64,000 bases of DNA, from NCBI RefSeq assembly GCF_014202335.1, contig NZ_JACHGP010000011.1:186001-250000 (forward strand), written 5' to 3'. Under the pieces are notes generated by a model that saw only the letters and a list, made by a program, of their open reading frames with translations, made no database searches and was not told the origin of the DNA. Source of the DNA: Mycobacterium sp. AZCC_0083. GTDB lineage: Bacteria; Actinomycetota; Actinomycetes; Mycobacteriales; Mycobacteriaceae. The position numbers and the translations under genes are program-made. Position 1 is the stretch's first letter; every line of letters begins with the position of its first letter. This document shows, in pieces, positions 17,383-25,683 of the stretch.

Positions 17383-18120
17383 ATGACGACGAGCGATATC
17401 GAATTGCACAGCGGTGCTGAGCATCCCGCGACGGAACCGCACGCACTCAACGTGGCAGGCCGACTGAACTGGTTGCGCGCCGGGGTCCTTGGGGCCAACG
17501 ACGGCATCGTGTCCACCGCTGGCCTGGTGGTAGGCGTTGCGGGGGCTACCACAGCCAGGGAGGTGATCTTCACCGCCGGTATGGCCGGCCTGGTCGCCGG
17601 AGCAGTGTCGATGGCCCTCGGCGAATACGTCTCGGTCAGCACGCAACGGGATAGTCAGCAGGCCCTGTTAGAGCAGGAACGCCAGGAACTTCGCGACACC
17701 CCCGAGGCCGAACTGCGGGAACTGGCTGGGCTTTACGCGGCGAAGGGTCTGAGCGAACGGACCGCACGCGCGGTCGCTGAGGAACTCACTGAACACGACG
17801 CCCTCGCTGCCCATCTCGACGTGGAATTGGGCATCGACCCCGACGATCTGTCCAACCCCTGGCAGGCCGCCTTGTCATCCGCCGTCGCATTCACCGCCGG
17901 AGCGGTCATTCCGCTCATCGCGATCCTGCTCCCGCCGGCCAGCGCCCGCGTCCCCGTCGCATTCGTCTCGGTGTTGTTGGCACTGGCGTTGACCGGAACG
18001 GTCAGTAGCGCCCTCAGCGGCGCTCCCAAGACTCGTGCGATCCTTCGCGTCGTGCTCGGTGGAGCGGTTGCAATGGTCGTCACCTACGGCATCGGTCAGA
18101 TGGTGGGTGCTCCACGGTGA
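17383..18120 (+). CDS. VIT1/CCC1 family Fe/Mn transporter
   Basis: A 245-residue integral membrane protein of the vacuolar iron transporter family. LRAGVLGANDGIVSTAGLVVGVAGA is the family signature of the first helix, GAVSMALGEYVSVSTQRDSQ follows, and a cytoplasmic helical loop rich in Glu (about residues 85-150) is where relatives bind metal. Three more helices end the protein. In bacteria it probably exports or sequesters Fe2+/Mn2+. Start ATG 17383. It precedes the kinase gene by 196 bp on the same strand. Confidence 0.9.
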   Translation: MTTSDIELHSGAEHPATEPHALNVAGRLNWLRAGVLGANDGIVSTAGLVVGVAGATTAREVIFTAGMAGLVAGAVSMALGEYVSVSTQRDSQQALLEQERQELRDTPEAELRELAGLYAAKGLSERTARAVAEELTEHDALAAHLDVELGIDPDDLSNPWQAALSSAVAFTAGAVIPLIAILLPPASARVPVAFVSVLLALALTGTVSSALSGAPKTRAILRVVLGGAVAMVVTYGIGQMVGAPR

Positions 18121-18316
18121 CGACGCCGAGCGGCGTTCGTTCCCAGGAACTCCACATCTTCGAGAATTACGCTCACATGTGCGGTCAAGTCCTGAGCGAT
18201 CGGTCCGAACCGGCGACGAACTGCGGAGCACCTCGACGCCGGTTCGCTCGCCGTCACGCGCGGCGGATGTCGCCGTCGGCGCCGGCCACGATGATGAAGA
18301 ACTAGGTCGGCTACCG

Positions 18317-19849
18317 ATGCGCGCCCGCCTGATCACTCTGCTGCTTCGCCCGACGACCCCGCCCGTATGGCTGGGACTGGTGGTCGCCGTCTCGTTCATC
18401 GTGGCGGAGACGGGTGCCGTCCTCTTGTGCATGCATGTCGCTCCTGGCGATGCGTTCGGCACCGTGTACCTGCTCGGTGTCCTGGTGGTGGCCACGGTGT
18501 GGGGATTCGGGCTCGCAACGGCGACCTCGGTGGCCAGCGCTCTCGCCTTCGATTACTTCCGAGGTTGGCCGGGCCCGTTCGACTTTGGCGCCGACGATTG
18601 GACGGTGGTAGGCGTCTTCGTGATGGTGGCCTTGGTGGCGAACACGCTGGCGTCTCTGGTGCGGACGCGGGCGGTCGAGGCGGATCTGCGTCGCGGCGAG
18701 GCCGAGCGCAGCCGTGACCAACTTCGGGCGCTCGCAGAACTGCAGTCCTCATTGCGACGGGTCGCGACATTGGTCGCTCGCGGCGCCACCCCGTCCGAGG
18801 TGTTCTGCGCGGTGGCCGGTGAGCTGGCGCGCTGCCTGGGTGTGCCTCACTCGACGCTCGTCCGGTTCGATGCCGACGGCGGCTCCATCCTGCTAGCCAC
18901 TTACGACGATCGTCAGCCGGAGATGCCGCTTGGCACGAGGTTTCCGCCCGAAGGCGAGAACGTCGCGGCGATGGTCTTTCGTACAGGCCGCTCCGCACGC
19001 TTGGACAGCCACGACGATGCGTCAGGTCCGGCTGCGGCGATGGTTCGTGCGGTCGGCATCGAATCGGGCGCCGGGGCGCCGATCGTCGTGGACGGACGCT
19101 TGTGGGGTGCTGCCATTGTCGGTACGCCGCACTGCGATCGGTTGCCTGCCGACACCGAGTCGCGGCTCGGGGACTTCGCAGATCTGGTGGCGACCGCGAT
19201 TGCCAACGCCGAGACCCGCGCTCAGCTCACCGCGTCTCGCGCGCGGATCGTTTCCGCAGGCGATGAGGCCAGACGTCGGTTCGAACGCGATCTGCACGAC
19301 GGCGCCCAACAGCGGCTGGTCTCGCTGGGCCTCAAACTGCGGGCCGCAGAATCCGCTGTGCCAACCGAACTCGAGTCGCTTCGAGTGCAGATGTCGGAGA
19401 TGGTCGACGGTTTGGTGGACGTCTCCAAGGACCTCCAGGACATCTCCCGCGGCATTCATCCCGCGGTCCTGTCGCGAGGTGGGTTGGCACCTGCGCTCAA
19501 GACACTTGCTCGCCGCTCGACCGTTCCCGTCGCGCTCGATCTCGGCGTGGAGGGCCGGCTGCCCGACTCCGCTGAGGTCGCCGCGTACTACGTCGTTGCG
19601 GAATCGCTGACCAACGCTGCCAAGCATGCGCAGGCCTCCGAGGTGACGGTGAAGGTCGATACCGATGGCACTGACTTGCGCCTGTGCATTCGCGACGACG
19701 GGGCGGGCGGGGCAGATTCACGTGGGGGATCCGGACTCATCGGTCTTCGAGACCGTGTCGAGGCGCTCGGCGGACGCCTGCTGGTGTCCAGCCCGGTCGG
19801 CGACGGCACGTCACTGGTCGCGACGATCCCGCTGCGCTGCAGTGAGTAA
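18317..19849 (+). CDS. Membrane sensor histidine kinase (DUF4118, GAF, HisKA_3)
   Basis: A 510-residue sensor kinase. Three or four N-terminal membrane helices (about 15-115, DUF4118/KdpD type) come first, then a GAF domain (about 150-300), then a HisKA_3 dimerisation helix with His327 in RFERDLHDGAQQRL. A HATPase domain follows, with SLTNAAKHAQAS as N box and GSGLIGLRDRVEALGG as G box. It would autophosphorylate and pass phosphate to the NarL regulator whose GTG overlaps its 3' end by 8 nt. ATG 18317 was chosen as the start of the first membrane helix. The signal may be redox, a volatile or membrane state; not readable. Confidence 0.92.
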   Translation: MRARLITLLLRPTTPPVWLGLVVAVSFIVAETGAVLLCMHVAPGDAFGTVYLLGVLVVATVWGFGLATATSVASALAFDYFRGWPGPFDFGADDWTVVGVFVMVALVANTLASLVRTRAVEADLRRGEAERSRDQLRALAELQSSLRRVATLVARGATPSEVFCAVAGELARCLGVPHSTLVRFDADGGSILLATYDDRQPEMPLGTRFPPEGENVAAMVFRTGRSARLDSHDDASGPAAAMVRAVGIESGAGAPIVVDGRLWGAAIVGTPHCDRLPADTESRLGDFADLVATAIANAETRAQLTASRARIVSAGDEARRRFERDLHDGAQQRLVSLGLKLRAAESAVPTELESLRVQMSEMVDGLVDVSKDLQDISRGIHPAVLSRGGLAPALKTLARRSTVPVALDLGVEGRLPDSAEVAAYYVVAESLTNAAKHAQASEVTVKVDTDGTDLRLCIRDDGAGGADSRGGSGLIGLRDRVEALGGRLLVSSPVGDGTSLVATIPLRCSE

Positions 19850-20513
19850 TCAGCTTGCGACGGCTCCGGTCCGCGTGGTCGTGGCCGAGGACGACGTCTT
19901 GCTTCGCGAGGGTTTGGTCAGCCTACTGAGTCAGTCCGGTTTCGAGGTTGTCGGACAAGCTGGCGACGGCCCCGAGCTGGTGTCTATGGTGCGGGCCACG
20001 ACACCGGAGTTGGTCGTCACCGACATCCGGATGCCACCGAGCAACGCCAGCGAGGGACTCGACGCGGCGCGGGTGATCCGCGCGGAACTGCCCGACACCG
20101 CCATCTTGGTGCTCTCTGCCCACGTCGACGTCGAGCAGGCGATGGAGCTGCTCGGCAGTGGACACAGCATTGGCTACCTGTTGAAGTCTCGGGTCACCGA
20201 TGTCGCCGACTTCGTCGACACCCTGCAGCGCGTAGCCAAGGGGGCGTCGGTGGTGGATCCGGCGTTGGTTTCCGAGCTGGTGTCGGTCGGCAGACGCGCC
20301 GACCCACTCTCCGCGCTGAGCGCGCGAGAGCTTGAAGTGTTGGCGCTGATGGCCGAGGGCCTCTCGAATGCCGGTATCGCCCATCGAATTTGGGTCACCG
20401 AGGGCACGGTGGCCAAACACGTCAGCAGCATTCTGAGCAAGCTGGACCTTCCGGCAACCGACGACGCCCACCGCCGCGTCCTCGCCGTGATCACCTTCCT
20501 CGAGTCACGCTGA
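19842..20513 (+). CDS. NarL/LuxR-type response regulator paired with the kinase
   Basis: A 223-residue response regulator with receiver (VRVVVAEDDVLLREG, phospho-Asp in VVTDIRMPP, Lys in YLLKSRV) and LuxR helix-turn-helix (LSARELEVLALMAEGLSNAG). GTG 19842 lies inside the end of the kinase gene, so the pair is translationally coupled. It is a close paralogue of the protein at 14501-15226; the recognition helix region IWVTEGTV is the same in both, so they may bind the same sites. The gene converges on the NTF2-like gene. Confidence 0.93.
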   Translation: MSNQLATAPVRVVVAEDDVLLREGLVSLLSQSGFEVVGQAGDGPELVSMVRATTPELVVTDIRMPPSNASEGLDAARVIRAELPDTAILVLSAHVDVEQAMELLGSGHSIGYLLKSRVTDVADFVDTLQRVAKGASVVDPALVSELVSVGRRADPLSALSARELEVLALMAEGLSNAGIAHRIWVTEGTVAKHVSSILSKLDLPATDDAHRRVLAVITFLESR

Positions 20514-20530
20514 CCGTTAGCTCGTCGGGC

Positions 20531-20953
20531 TCAGGTATCGGTGGTGCCCATCGAGGCTGCGATCGCGGCCAGTTCTTCGGGTTCCGAACCGGCGAACGGA
20601 TGATCGACGACGTAGAGCCAACCCTCGGGCTGGCGCCGTGCCACCTCAGCCGTCACCGAGGACATCCGTTCTCCGTCCACCTCGAACGTCCATTCGTTGC
20701 TCAGCACTGCGAGGTCCCCGGTGGCGATTGCATAGCGACTGCGGACCGTCATGTGGCCGTTCATCGCGAGAAGCCCCGACCACTGCTCGCGGATGGCGGA
20801 CAACCCGGTGACGATGGTCCCGTCGGCGAGGACCATGCTGGCGTCTTCCGCGTACAGCGCTACGAGGCCGTCGATGTCCTGGTTGTTCACCCCTGCTTCG
20901 ACAGCCGGGTGAATGGCCGCGAGCTCAGTACCAGGTCTCATCAGCGTCCCCAT
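20531..20953 (-). CDS. NTF2/SnoaL-like protein
   Basis: A 140-residue cone-shaped NTF2-fold protein of the DUF4440/SnoaL type: VEAGVNNQDIDGLVALYAED, then ASMVLADGTIVTGLSAIREQW, the usual first helix and strand pattern. These proteins bind small hydrophobic molecules or act as isomerases/hydrolases. ATG 20953 is the first of two close starts (the other is at 20941). Convergent with the response regulator and 89 bp after the cupin gene, possibly in one unit with it. Confidence 0.75.
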   Translation of the reverse strand: MGTLMRPGTELAAIHPAVEAGVNNQDIDGLVALYAEDASMVLADGTIVTGLSAIREQWSGLLAMNGHMTVRSRYAIATGDLAVLSNEWTFEVDGERMSSVTAEVARRQPEGWLYVVDHPFAGSEPEELAAIAASMGTTDT

Positions 20954-21042
20954 TCGCCGTCCAGCTCGTGAAGACGGAGCCTAGCGACTGCACCCCAGTG
21001 GAGTCGAGGATCTGAAAGTCTTCCGCACTTGAGGGGTGCCCG

Positions 21043-22065
21043 TCACCGGCGGTCGGAGAAGCGGATGTCCAGGCTCCGCAAGTAGGTCTGCAGTCCGGCG
21101 TCCTGAATCGGAATCAGGTGCGCTGGAGCGGCGGACTCGTTGAAGTGAGCGTGCCAAAGGCCCGGTGGCGTGACGAACGCGCCTCCCGCCTCCCAGTCGA
21201 CGCGGGTCGGCTCGACGATGTTGCCCCGCTCGTCCAAATGGGTGCCCAGCAGGGTGTAGCACCCTGGCTTGGCGTCGAGAATCAGATCGAGCGCCACCGA
21301 CTGATGACGATGCGGACGCTGTTCCTGATTCGGCGGCAACAGACCGAACATCGCCCACAACACGTGGGTGATGGTCAGCGTCTGCTCCTGAGCGGCGTTG
21401 GCCAACAGAACGCTCACCCTGCTCTTGTCGTTTGCGTCAGGCCGCGATGCGATCTGATCCAGGTGAGCGACCACGTCGGCCCGCCGGAATTTCGTTGCGC
21501 GAAAACGCGGTTCGGTAGCTCGCGCCCCCAGATGGCGCAGCAGCGGCTCGTCGTGCACCCAGTACAGCGTCGCGTCGGTTTCGGCACGGAACGTGGCACG
21601 GGTGGCGGCGGGCATCGTCAGGAAGTCGCCCTCCTCCCAGTGCACGAGCCGGCCGTTGACGGCACTGACCCCGTGTCCGCTGATGACGTAGTACAGCTGG
21701 GAGGTGGCATTTGGGCTCGTCTCGACCTGCTCGCCCCACTGAATGCGCATGAAGTTCGCGACCAGTGCCGGGCTGGTGGCGGGGCCGTCGCTCAGGTCGA
21801 GTTCGTTCGAAAGATCCAGTGGGACTATTCGGGTGGGGCCTTCGGCATACAGTTCTCGACCAAAGGATGTGATCGGGACCGCTGACGTGTGCCCCGATCC
21901 GATGGGGTTCGCCGCCTTCGAATACTCGAAGTATCGAGCGTCGTCGGCCCAATGGTCGAATCGCCCCTCGAATCCGTACTCGGCCACATCGGTCATCGGT
22001 GCTGGGATGACAGTGTCGATCGCATCCCCGCCACCGTTGTCGGCGATCACCAGGTCCGTAGTCAT
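21043..22065 (-). CDS. Bicupin dioxygenase-like protein (gentisate dioxygenase-type)
   Basis: A 340-residue two-cupin protein. The first cupin lies about 110-185 (SQLYYVISGHGVSAVNGRLV, WEEGDFLTMPA) and the second about 240-325 (PHRHQSVALDLILD, WEAGGAFVTPPGLWHAHFN). The layout matches gentisate 1,2-dioxygenase and related ring-cleaving enzymes, which use Fe2+ held by cupin histidines. ATG 22065 follows AAGGAAG. No other aromatic genes adjoin it, so its substrate is open. Confidence 0.75.
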   Translation of the reverse strand: MTTDLVIADNGGGDAIDTVIPAPMTDVAEYGFEGRFDHWADDARYFEYSKAANPIGSGHTSAVPITSFGRELYAEGPTRIVPLDLSNELDLSDGPATSPALVANFMRIQWGEQVETSPNATSQLYYVISGHGVSAVNGRLVHWEEGDFLTMPAATRATFRAETDATLYWVHDEPLLRHLGARATEPRFRATKFRRADVVAHLDQIASRPDANDKSRVSVLLANAAQEQTLTITHVLWAMFGLLPPNQEQRPHRHQSVALDLILDAKPGCYTLLGTHLDERGNIVEPTRVDWEAGGAFVTPPGLWHAHFNESAAPAHLIPIQDAGLQTYLRSLDIRFSDRR

Positions 22066-22125
22066 GACTTCCTTCTCGCTTCTCGTGTTGGGGAACACGG
22101 CATTGACGTCGTGAGTCAGCGACGC

Positions 22126-22362
22126 TTATCGATGGCCGGCGGTCATGGGGTAGCCCATGATGCCGAACTCGGGGTATTCCGGCGCGTACTGAATGGGCGC
22201 GGAATCATTGATCTGGACGTTGCCGGGGGTCTGACATACGGTGTTCGGGCCGACGGCGTTGCAACCCGGCGTATCGGCAGCCGCTATCGGCGCAAAGGAG
22301 ATCGCAACGGCGCCAGCACCTGCCGCCAGCAGGAGTGTGATTGCCTTGACTTTGGTTCGCAT
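22126..22362 (-). CDS. Small secreted protein
   Basis: A 78-residue precursor with a clear signal peptide (KVKAITLLLAAGAGAVAISF, cleavage after AAA-D). The mature part of about 48 residues has two cysteines (GCNAVGPNTVC) that could form one disulphide, and ends in a Pro/Tyr-rich tail. ATG 22362 follows AAGGAGG. Such Cys-paired small exported proteins are common and uncharacterised in mycobacteria. Confidence 0.8.
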   Translation of the reverse strand: MRTKVKAITLLLAAGAGAVAISFAPIAAADTPGCNAVGPNTVCQTPGNVQINDSAPIQYAPEYPEFGIMGYPMTAGHR

Positions 22363-22511
22363 GTTCGATCCTCCTTCACGAGGTGAGGCCCCGGTTGGGG
22401 CTTGCTTCCAGGATTGCGGTCCCCCGAACGGGTGTCGTCACGGCTGATGCCAATCCGCACCTGACGCCAACAGGAGTCAACGGATGCCTGCCAGCACCCA
22501 CGCGCGATCGT

Positions 22512-23294
22512 TTAGTGCGCTCGCCCGGCCAGGCCCTCGGAGTCGGTGATCACCACGGTCTTGCCTTGCATCCGAATCCATCCGCGAGTGGTGAAGTCGC
22601 GTAACGCCTTGTCCACGGTCTCCGGTGCGGCTCCTGCCAGCTGCGCGATCTCGTCGAGGGTCAGGCCGTGTGTGACGCGCATGGCGCCGTCCTCCTGGAC
22701 GCCGAAACGCTGCGCCAGCTGGAGCAGCCGTTTGGCGACGCGACCCGCGACGTCGGTGAAGATGAGGTCGGCCAGGTCGTCGTTGGTGCGCCGCAGCCGT
22801 CGGGCCAGGACGCGCAGCAGCTGCACGGCGATCTCCGGTCGGTCGGCGATCCATCCCAGTAACGCCTCGCGATCCATCGTCACCGCGTGCACCTGGGTGA
22901 TGGCAGTTGCGCTCAGGGTGCGCGGCCCCGGATCGAAGATCGACAGCTCACCGAACATGTCCGACGGTCCCATGATCGTCAGCAGGCTCTCACCGCCGTC
23001 GGCAGCGCGCCGCCCGATCTTGACCCTGCCCGCGATGATGATGTACAGGTAATCGCCGGGTTCCCCTTGCGCGAGTATCGTTCGCCCTGGCGGAAATTCG
23101 GCGCGCCGCAGATGCTTGATGAGTGCGGACACGGCCGTCGGCGGCACACCCTGAAAGATCCCGGCCCTGGCTAGGACCTGCTCCTCGTCTTCGGTTTCCG
23201 ACGGCTGGGGGACTGCGTCCTCGGGCTCGGCCTCCAGCGTGCGGATGCGATCCAACAACCGCCCCGGCCATGCCCGGTTGCGGGTACCGGTCAC
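22512..23294 (-). CDS. Crp/Fnr family cAMP-responsive regulator, Rv3676-like paralogue
   Basis: A CRP-type regulator whose core (from EEQVLARAGIFQGV) reads almost like the mycobacterial cAMP receptor protein. The cyclic-nucleotide pocket is GPSDMFGELSIFDPGPRT, and the helix-turn-helix is LTLDEIAQLAGAAPETVDKA. Compared with that family it has an N-terminal extension of 20-35 residues. The start is uncertain: GTG 23294 gives 260 residues, TTG 23255 gives 247. The altered recognition helix (APETVDKA, where Rv3676 as I recall it has SRETVNKA) suggests a changed DNA target. Flanked by two small secreted-protein genes. Confidence 0.85.
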   Translation of the reverse strand: MTGTRNRAWPGRLLDRIRTLEAEPEDAVPQPSETEDEEQVLARAGIFQGVPPTAVSALIKHLRRAEFPPGRTILAQGEPGDYLYIIIAGRVKIGRRAADGGESLLTIMGPSDMFGELSIFDPGPRTLSATAITQVHAVTMDREALLGWIADRPEIAVQLLRVLARRLRRTNDDLADLIFTDVAGRVAKRLLQLAQRFGVQEDGAMRVTHGLTLDEIAQLAGAAPETVDKALRDFTTRGWIRMQGKTVVITDSEGLAGRAH

Positions 23295-23317
23295 CCCCAA
23301 GTCCACGTCGCTGGCTC

Positions 23318-23563
23318 TCAGAAGGGCCGGCCCATGCCGGGGTAGGCAGGGACGTAGGGGTCGACACCCGTCGGCACCAGCGGATCTTCTCCAGTCTGGA
23401 AGGGCTGTGCGGGCGCGGATGGTGCGGTCGAACCATGGACCGACGGAGTCGGTGTGACGGGCGTGTGGCCGGAAGCGGCGCTGGCGGCGGGGGATAGGGC
23501 AACCGCTGCTCCAATGGCGGCCGCGGCCAGCCACGGTGCGGCGTACTTGATCGCTGCTCTCAT
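23318..23563 (-). CDS. Small secreted Pro-rich protein
   Basis: An 81-residue precursor. Signal peptide (RAAIKYAAPWLAAAAIGAAV) with cleavage near ASA-A, then a short mature chain rich in Pro, Thr and Ser that ends VPAYPGMGRPF. No cysteines. ATG 23563 has a perfect AGGAGG eight bases upstream. It lies 23 bp before the chosen Crp start and may be cotranscribed. Function unknown. Confidence 0.75.
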   Translation of the reverse strand: MRAAIKYAAPWLAAAAIGAAVALSPAASAASGHTPVTPTPSVHGSTAPSAPAQPFQTGEDPLVPTGVDPYVPAYPGMGRPF

Positions 23564-23748
23564 GGCGTCCCTCCTGGTCGCGGGGTGGCCGGATTCGGCC
23601 GTGTCACAAGGGTTGCGCACGAGGCACGTCGACGTCACCACGGCTGACGGCCATTCGAGATGGGTGCTAGCTGGTATCCGTTCGTTACCGCTACCGGGCG
23701 AATTGGAGGTGCTGCCAGGATGCCGGGGCGGCTGGAAGATCCGGACGC

Positions 23749-24480
23749 CTAGATACCGGCGATGTCCAGCAGGTCGCGGAAATCGGTGATCCGGTGGTCG
23801 GGCACGCAGTCCTCGTGGTGCTTGGTGCCCTGATCGGAGTCGAACATGACTGTGCCCATCCCGATCTCGCGCGCCCCGTAGATGTCGCGATGCATGTCGT
23901 TGCCGACGTAGAGGGCCTTCTCGGCCGGTATCCCCATCCCGTCGAGCGCGAGCTGGAAAAGCCGCGGATCGGGCTTTCGGAAGCCGTGGTCACCGGAGAC
24001 GACGATGGGGTCGAAGTACTCCGTCAGACCGACCTTGTGCAGTTCGCCGCGGGCGTAGCTGCTCTGCCCGTCACTAACAATCGCAAGGGGAAAGCGCTCG
24101 CGCAGTTTTTTGAGCGTCGACCGGACGTGGGGGTACAGTTTGAGTTTCCGGCGCGTCACGCCGCGGTAGATCTCGGCCAACGTCAGTGGCAGCTGCGTGA
24201 GCCGTTCGGGCGCCTTGGCCCTGGTGTAGTCGCTGGCGTGGTCCTCGATGATGGACCGCCAGATCCGCACCGCATCGAATTCCGGGTACTGCTCGGCGCT
24301 TTCGCGTTGTTGGTCCTTGAGGCGCTGGAAGTACAGGTCGCGGATCTGGTGGCGGCGCAGATCGATGCCCTGATAGGTCAGGAAGTGCCCGACCGCGCGG
24401 AAGGCGTCCTCGCGATCGTCCTCGGTGCGGATCTCGATCAACGTGCCGTTGACGTCGAAGGCGATCGCGGCGACATCCAT
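23749..24480 (-). CDS. HAD superfamily hydrolase
   Basis: A 243-residue haloacid-dehalogenase-like phosphatase. Motif I is AFDVNGTLIEI (the first catalytic Asp, but Asn where phosphatases usually have the second Asp), motif II LAIVSDGQSS, motif III Lys in FRKPDPRLF and motif IV YVGNDMHRDIYGA. The D-x-N form of motif I is seen in some dehalogenase or phosphonatase-like members, so phosphatase activity is not certain. It follows the APH-type kinase by 32 bp on the same strand and probably belongs to its transcript. Confidence 0.88.
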   Translation of the reverse strand: MDVAAIAFDVNGTLIEIRTEDDREDAFRAVGHFLTYQGIDLRRHQIRDLYFQRLKDQQRESAEQYPEFDAVRIWRSIIEDHASDYTRAKAPERLTQLPLTLAEIYRGVTRRKLKLYPHVRSTLKKLRERFPLAIVSDGQSSYARGELHKVGLTEYFDPIVVSGDHGFRKPDPRLFQLALDGMGIPAEKALYVGNDMHRDIYGAREIGMGTVMFDSDQGTKHHEDCVPDHRITDFRDLLDIAGI

Positions 24481-24512
24481 GATGCGGGTGCACCCTCTCG
24501 TCTGGTGAAGCG

Positions 24513-25520
24513 CTAGCAGGCCTGGAGCAGGCGCTTGGCCTTGCGGACCAGTTTCGCGCCGTACTCCGGGGAAATGTAGTCGTTGCGGGCGACGCGCAGC
24601 AGATTGAGCGCCATGTAGTACGGCAACCGCGAGGTCATCGATGCGAACGCGCCTTGCCGGTCTGGGAAGTGGCAGCTGTACTCCCACAGGAAGTGACCGA
24701 TGAATGGCTCGGCGCGCCGACTGTCCCCCGTGGCGGCCATGAACGCGTGTTGCAGTTCGCCGGCGACCCGGCCGACATCGAACATCCGATCGCCGCGCTT
24801 CATCCGCTCCAGGTCGATTGCGGCCACGTCCAGGCCGTGCCCGAAGAGAAAGTTGGCAGGTGTGGCGTCCCCGTGCAGCCATACCTGTCGGTCCTGCCAC
24901 ATCGTGGGACGATCCCGCCACAGGCCCTGGAGCCACAGCAGTTCGTCGGTATCCCATATCCCGATCCGCCGCCTGCGTTGCAGCTGGGCTACCAGCTGCT
25001 CGAAATAGGTGCAGTCGGCGTCGAAGTCGACGGATCTGCCGTTCGCTGTCCGATTGTGTTGCGTGGCAAGGAAATAGCCCAAGGCCTTGAGTCGCCAGAA
25101 CAGATGGGCGTCGTCGCGCTCGTGAATGGACCGCGAGATCGCCTGGCTGAACTGCTCTCCGGCGTAGAACTCCAGCGCCAGAACGCAGTTGATGTCCGGA
25201 TCGATGCCGAGCGGACGGATCACATGGTGCGGGGAGCCGACCAGGTCGTAGCCGCGCAGTCGTTGCAGGCCTTCATACTCCCGGTAGGCGACTCCGGCAG
25301 CGCGGTCGCGGTCCCAGCCGAATCTTGGGCCGTAGAACTTGCAGATGATCCTGGCGTGACTGTACTTCTCCTCGTAGGCGTAGACCTCGTTGCTGCCGCG
25401 CAGCCTGAACGCGCGAAAGGCCGGCGTCGGCCCATGAACACCGAGCTGATCGCGGGCGATGCCGGCGAGAAAGCCGTGGAGTCGGTCGTCGCCATGGACG
25501 TAGCCGACGTACTTGCCGAT
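24513..25520 (-). CDS. APH-family phosphotransferase with no canonical start codon
   Basis: An aminoglycoside/choline-kinase-like protein of about 335 residues. The catalytic loop HGDATPANF (about 216-224) and the metal-binding AIDLERMKRGD are clear, and the ATP-lobe motif reads ARIICKFYGPRFGW. Homology continues well upstream of the first GTG (25223), through RLRGYDLVGSPHHVIRPLG, back to a TAG at 25572. No ATG, GTG or TTG exists in that stretch. AGGAGG at 25528-25533 lies 7 bases before ATC 25520, so initiation at ATC is the best reading; a sequencing or natural ATG-to-ATC change is the alternative. Substrate unknown. HAD gene follows. Confidence 0.8.
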   Translation of the reverse strand: MGKYVGYVHGDDRLHGFLAGIARDQLGVHGPTPAFRAFRLRGSNEVYAYEEKYSHARIICKFYGPRFGWDRDRAAGVAYREYEGLQRLRGYDLVGSPHHVIRPLGIDPDINCVLALEFYAGEQFSQAISRSIHERDDAHLFWRLKALGYFLATQHNRTANGRSVDFDADCTYFEQLVAQLQRRRRIGIWDTDELLWLQGLWRDRPTMWQDRQVWLHGDATPANFLFGHGLDVAAIDLERMKRGDRMFDVGRVAGELQHAFMAATGDSRRAEPFIGHFLWEYSCHFPDRQGAFASMTSRLPYYMALNLLRVARNDYISPEYGAKLVRKAKRLLQAC

Positions 25521-25683
25521 AACGATGCCTCCTCGAAGCCATGGGACGACGAGATCGCGTACGCCGGATGGCTACCAACTGTTCACACAGTAGATGCTGG
25601 GTGTTTCATCGGCGCGTCAGATCCCGTGATGCCGGGCGGGGCTGCCGAGCAAGCGACCACGGCTGCGGTGGAGTCTCCGCTGA

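Noticed and set aside
25220..25495. 91-codon minus frame overlapping the APH gene 5' part
   Set aside because: Although it ends next to GTG 25223, the APH family sequence is in the other frame; this one is Ser/Thr/Ala-rich shadow.
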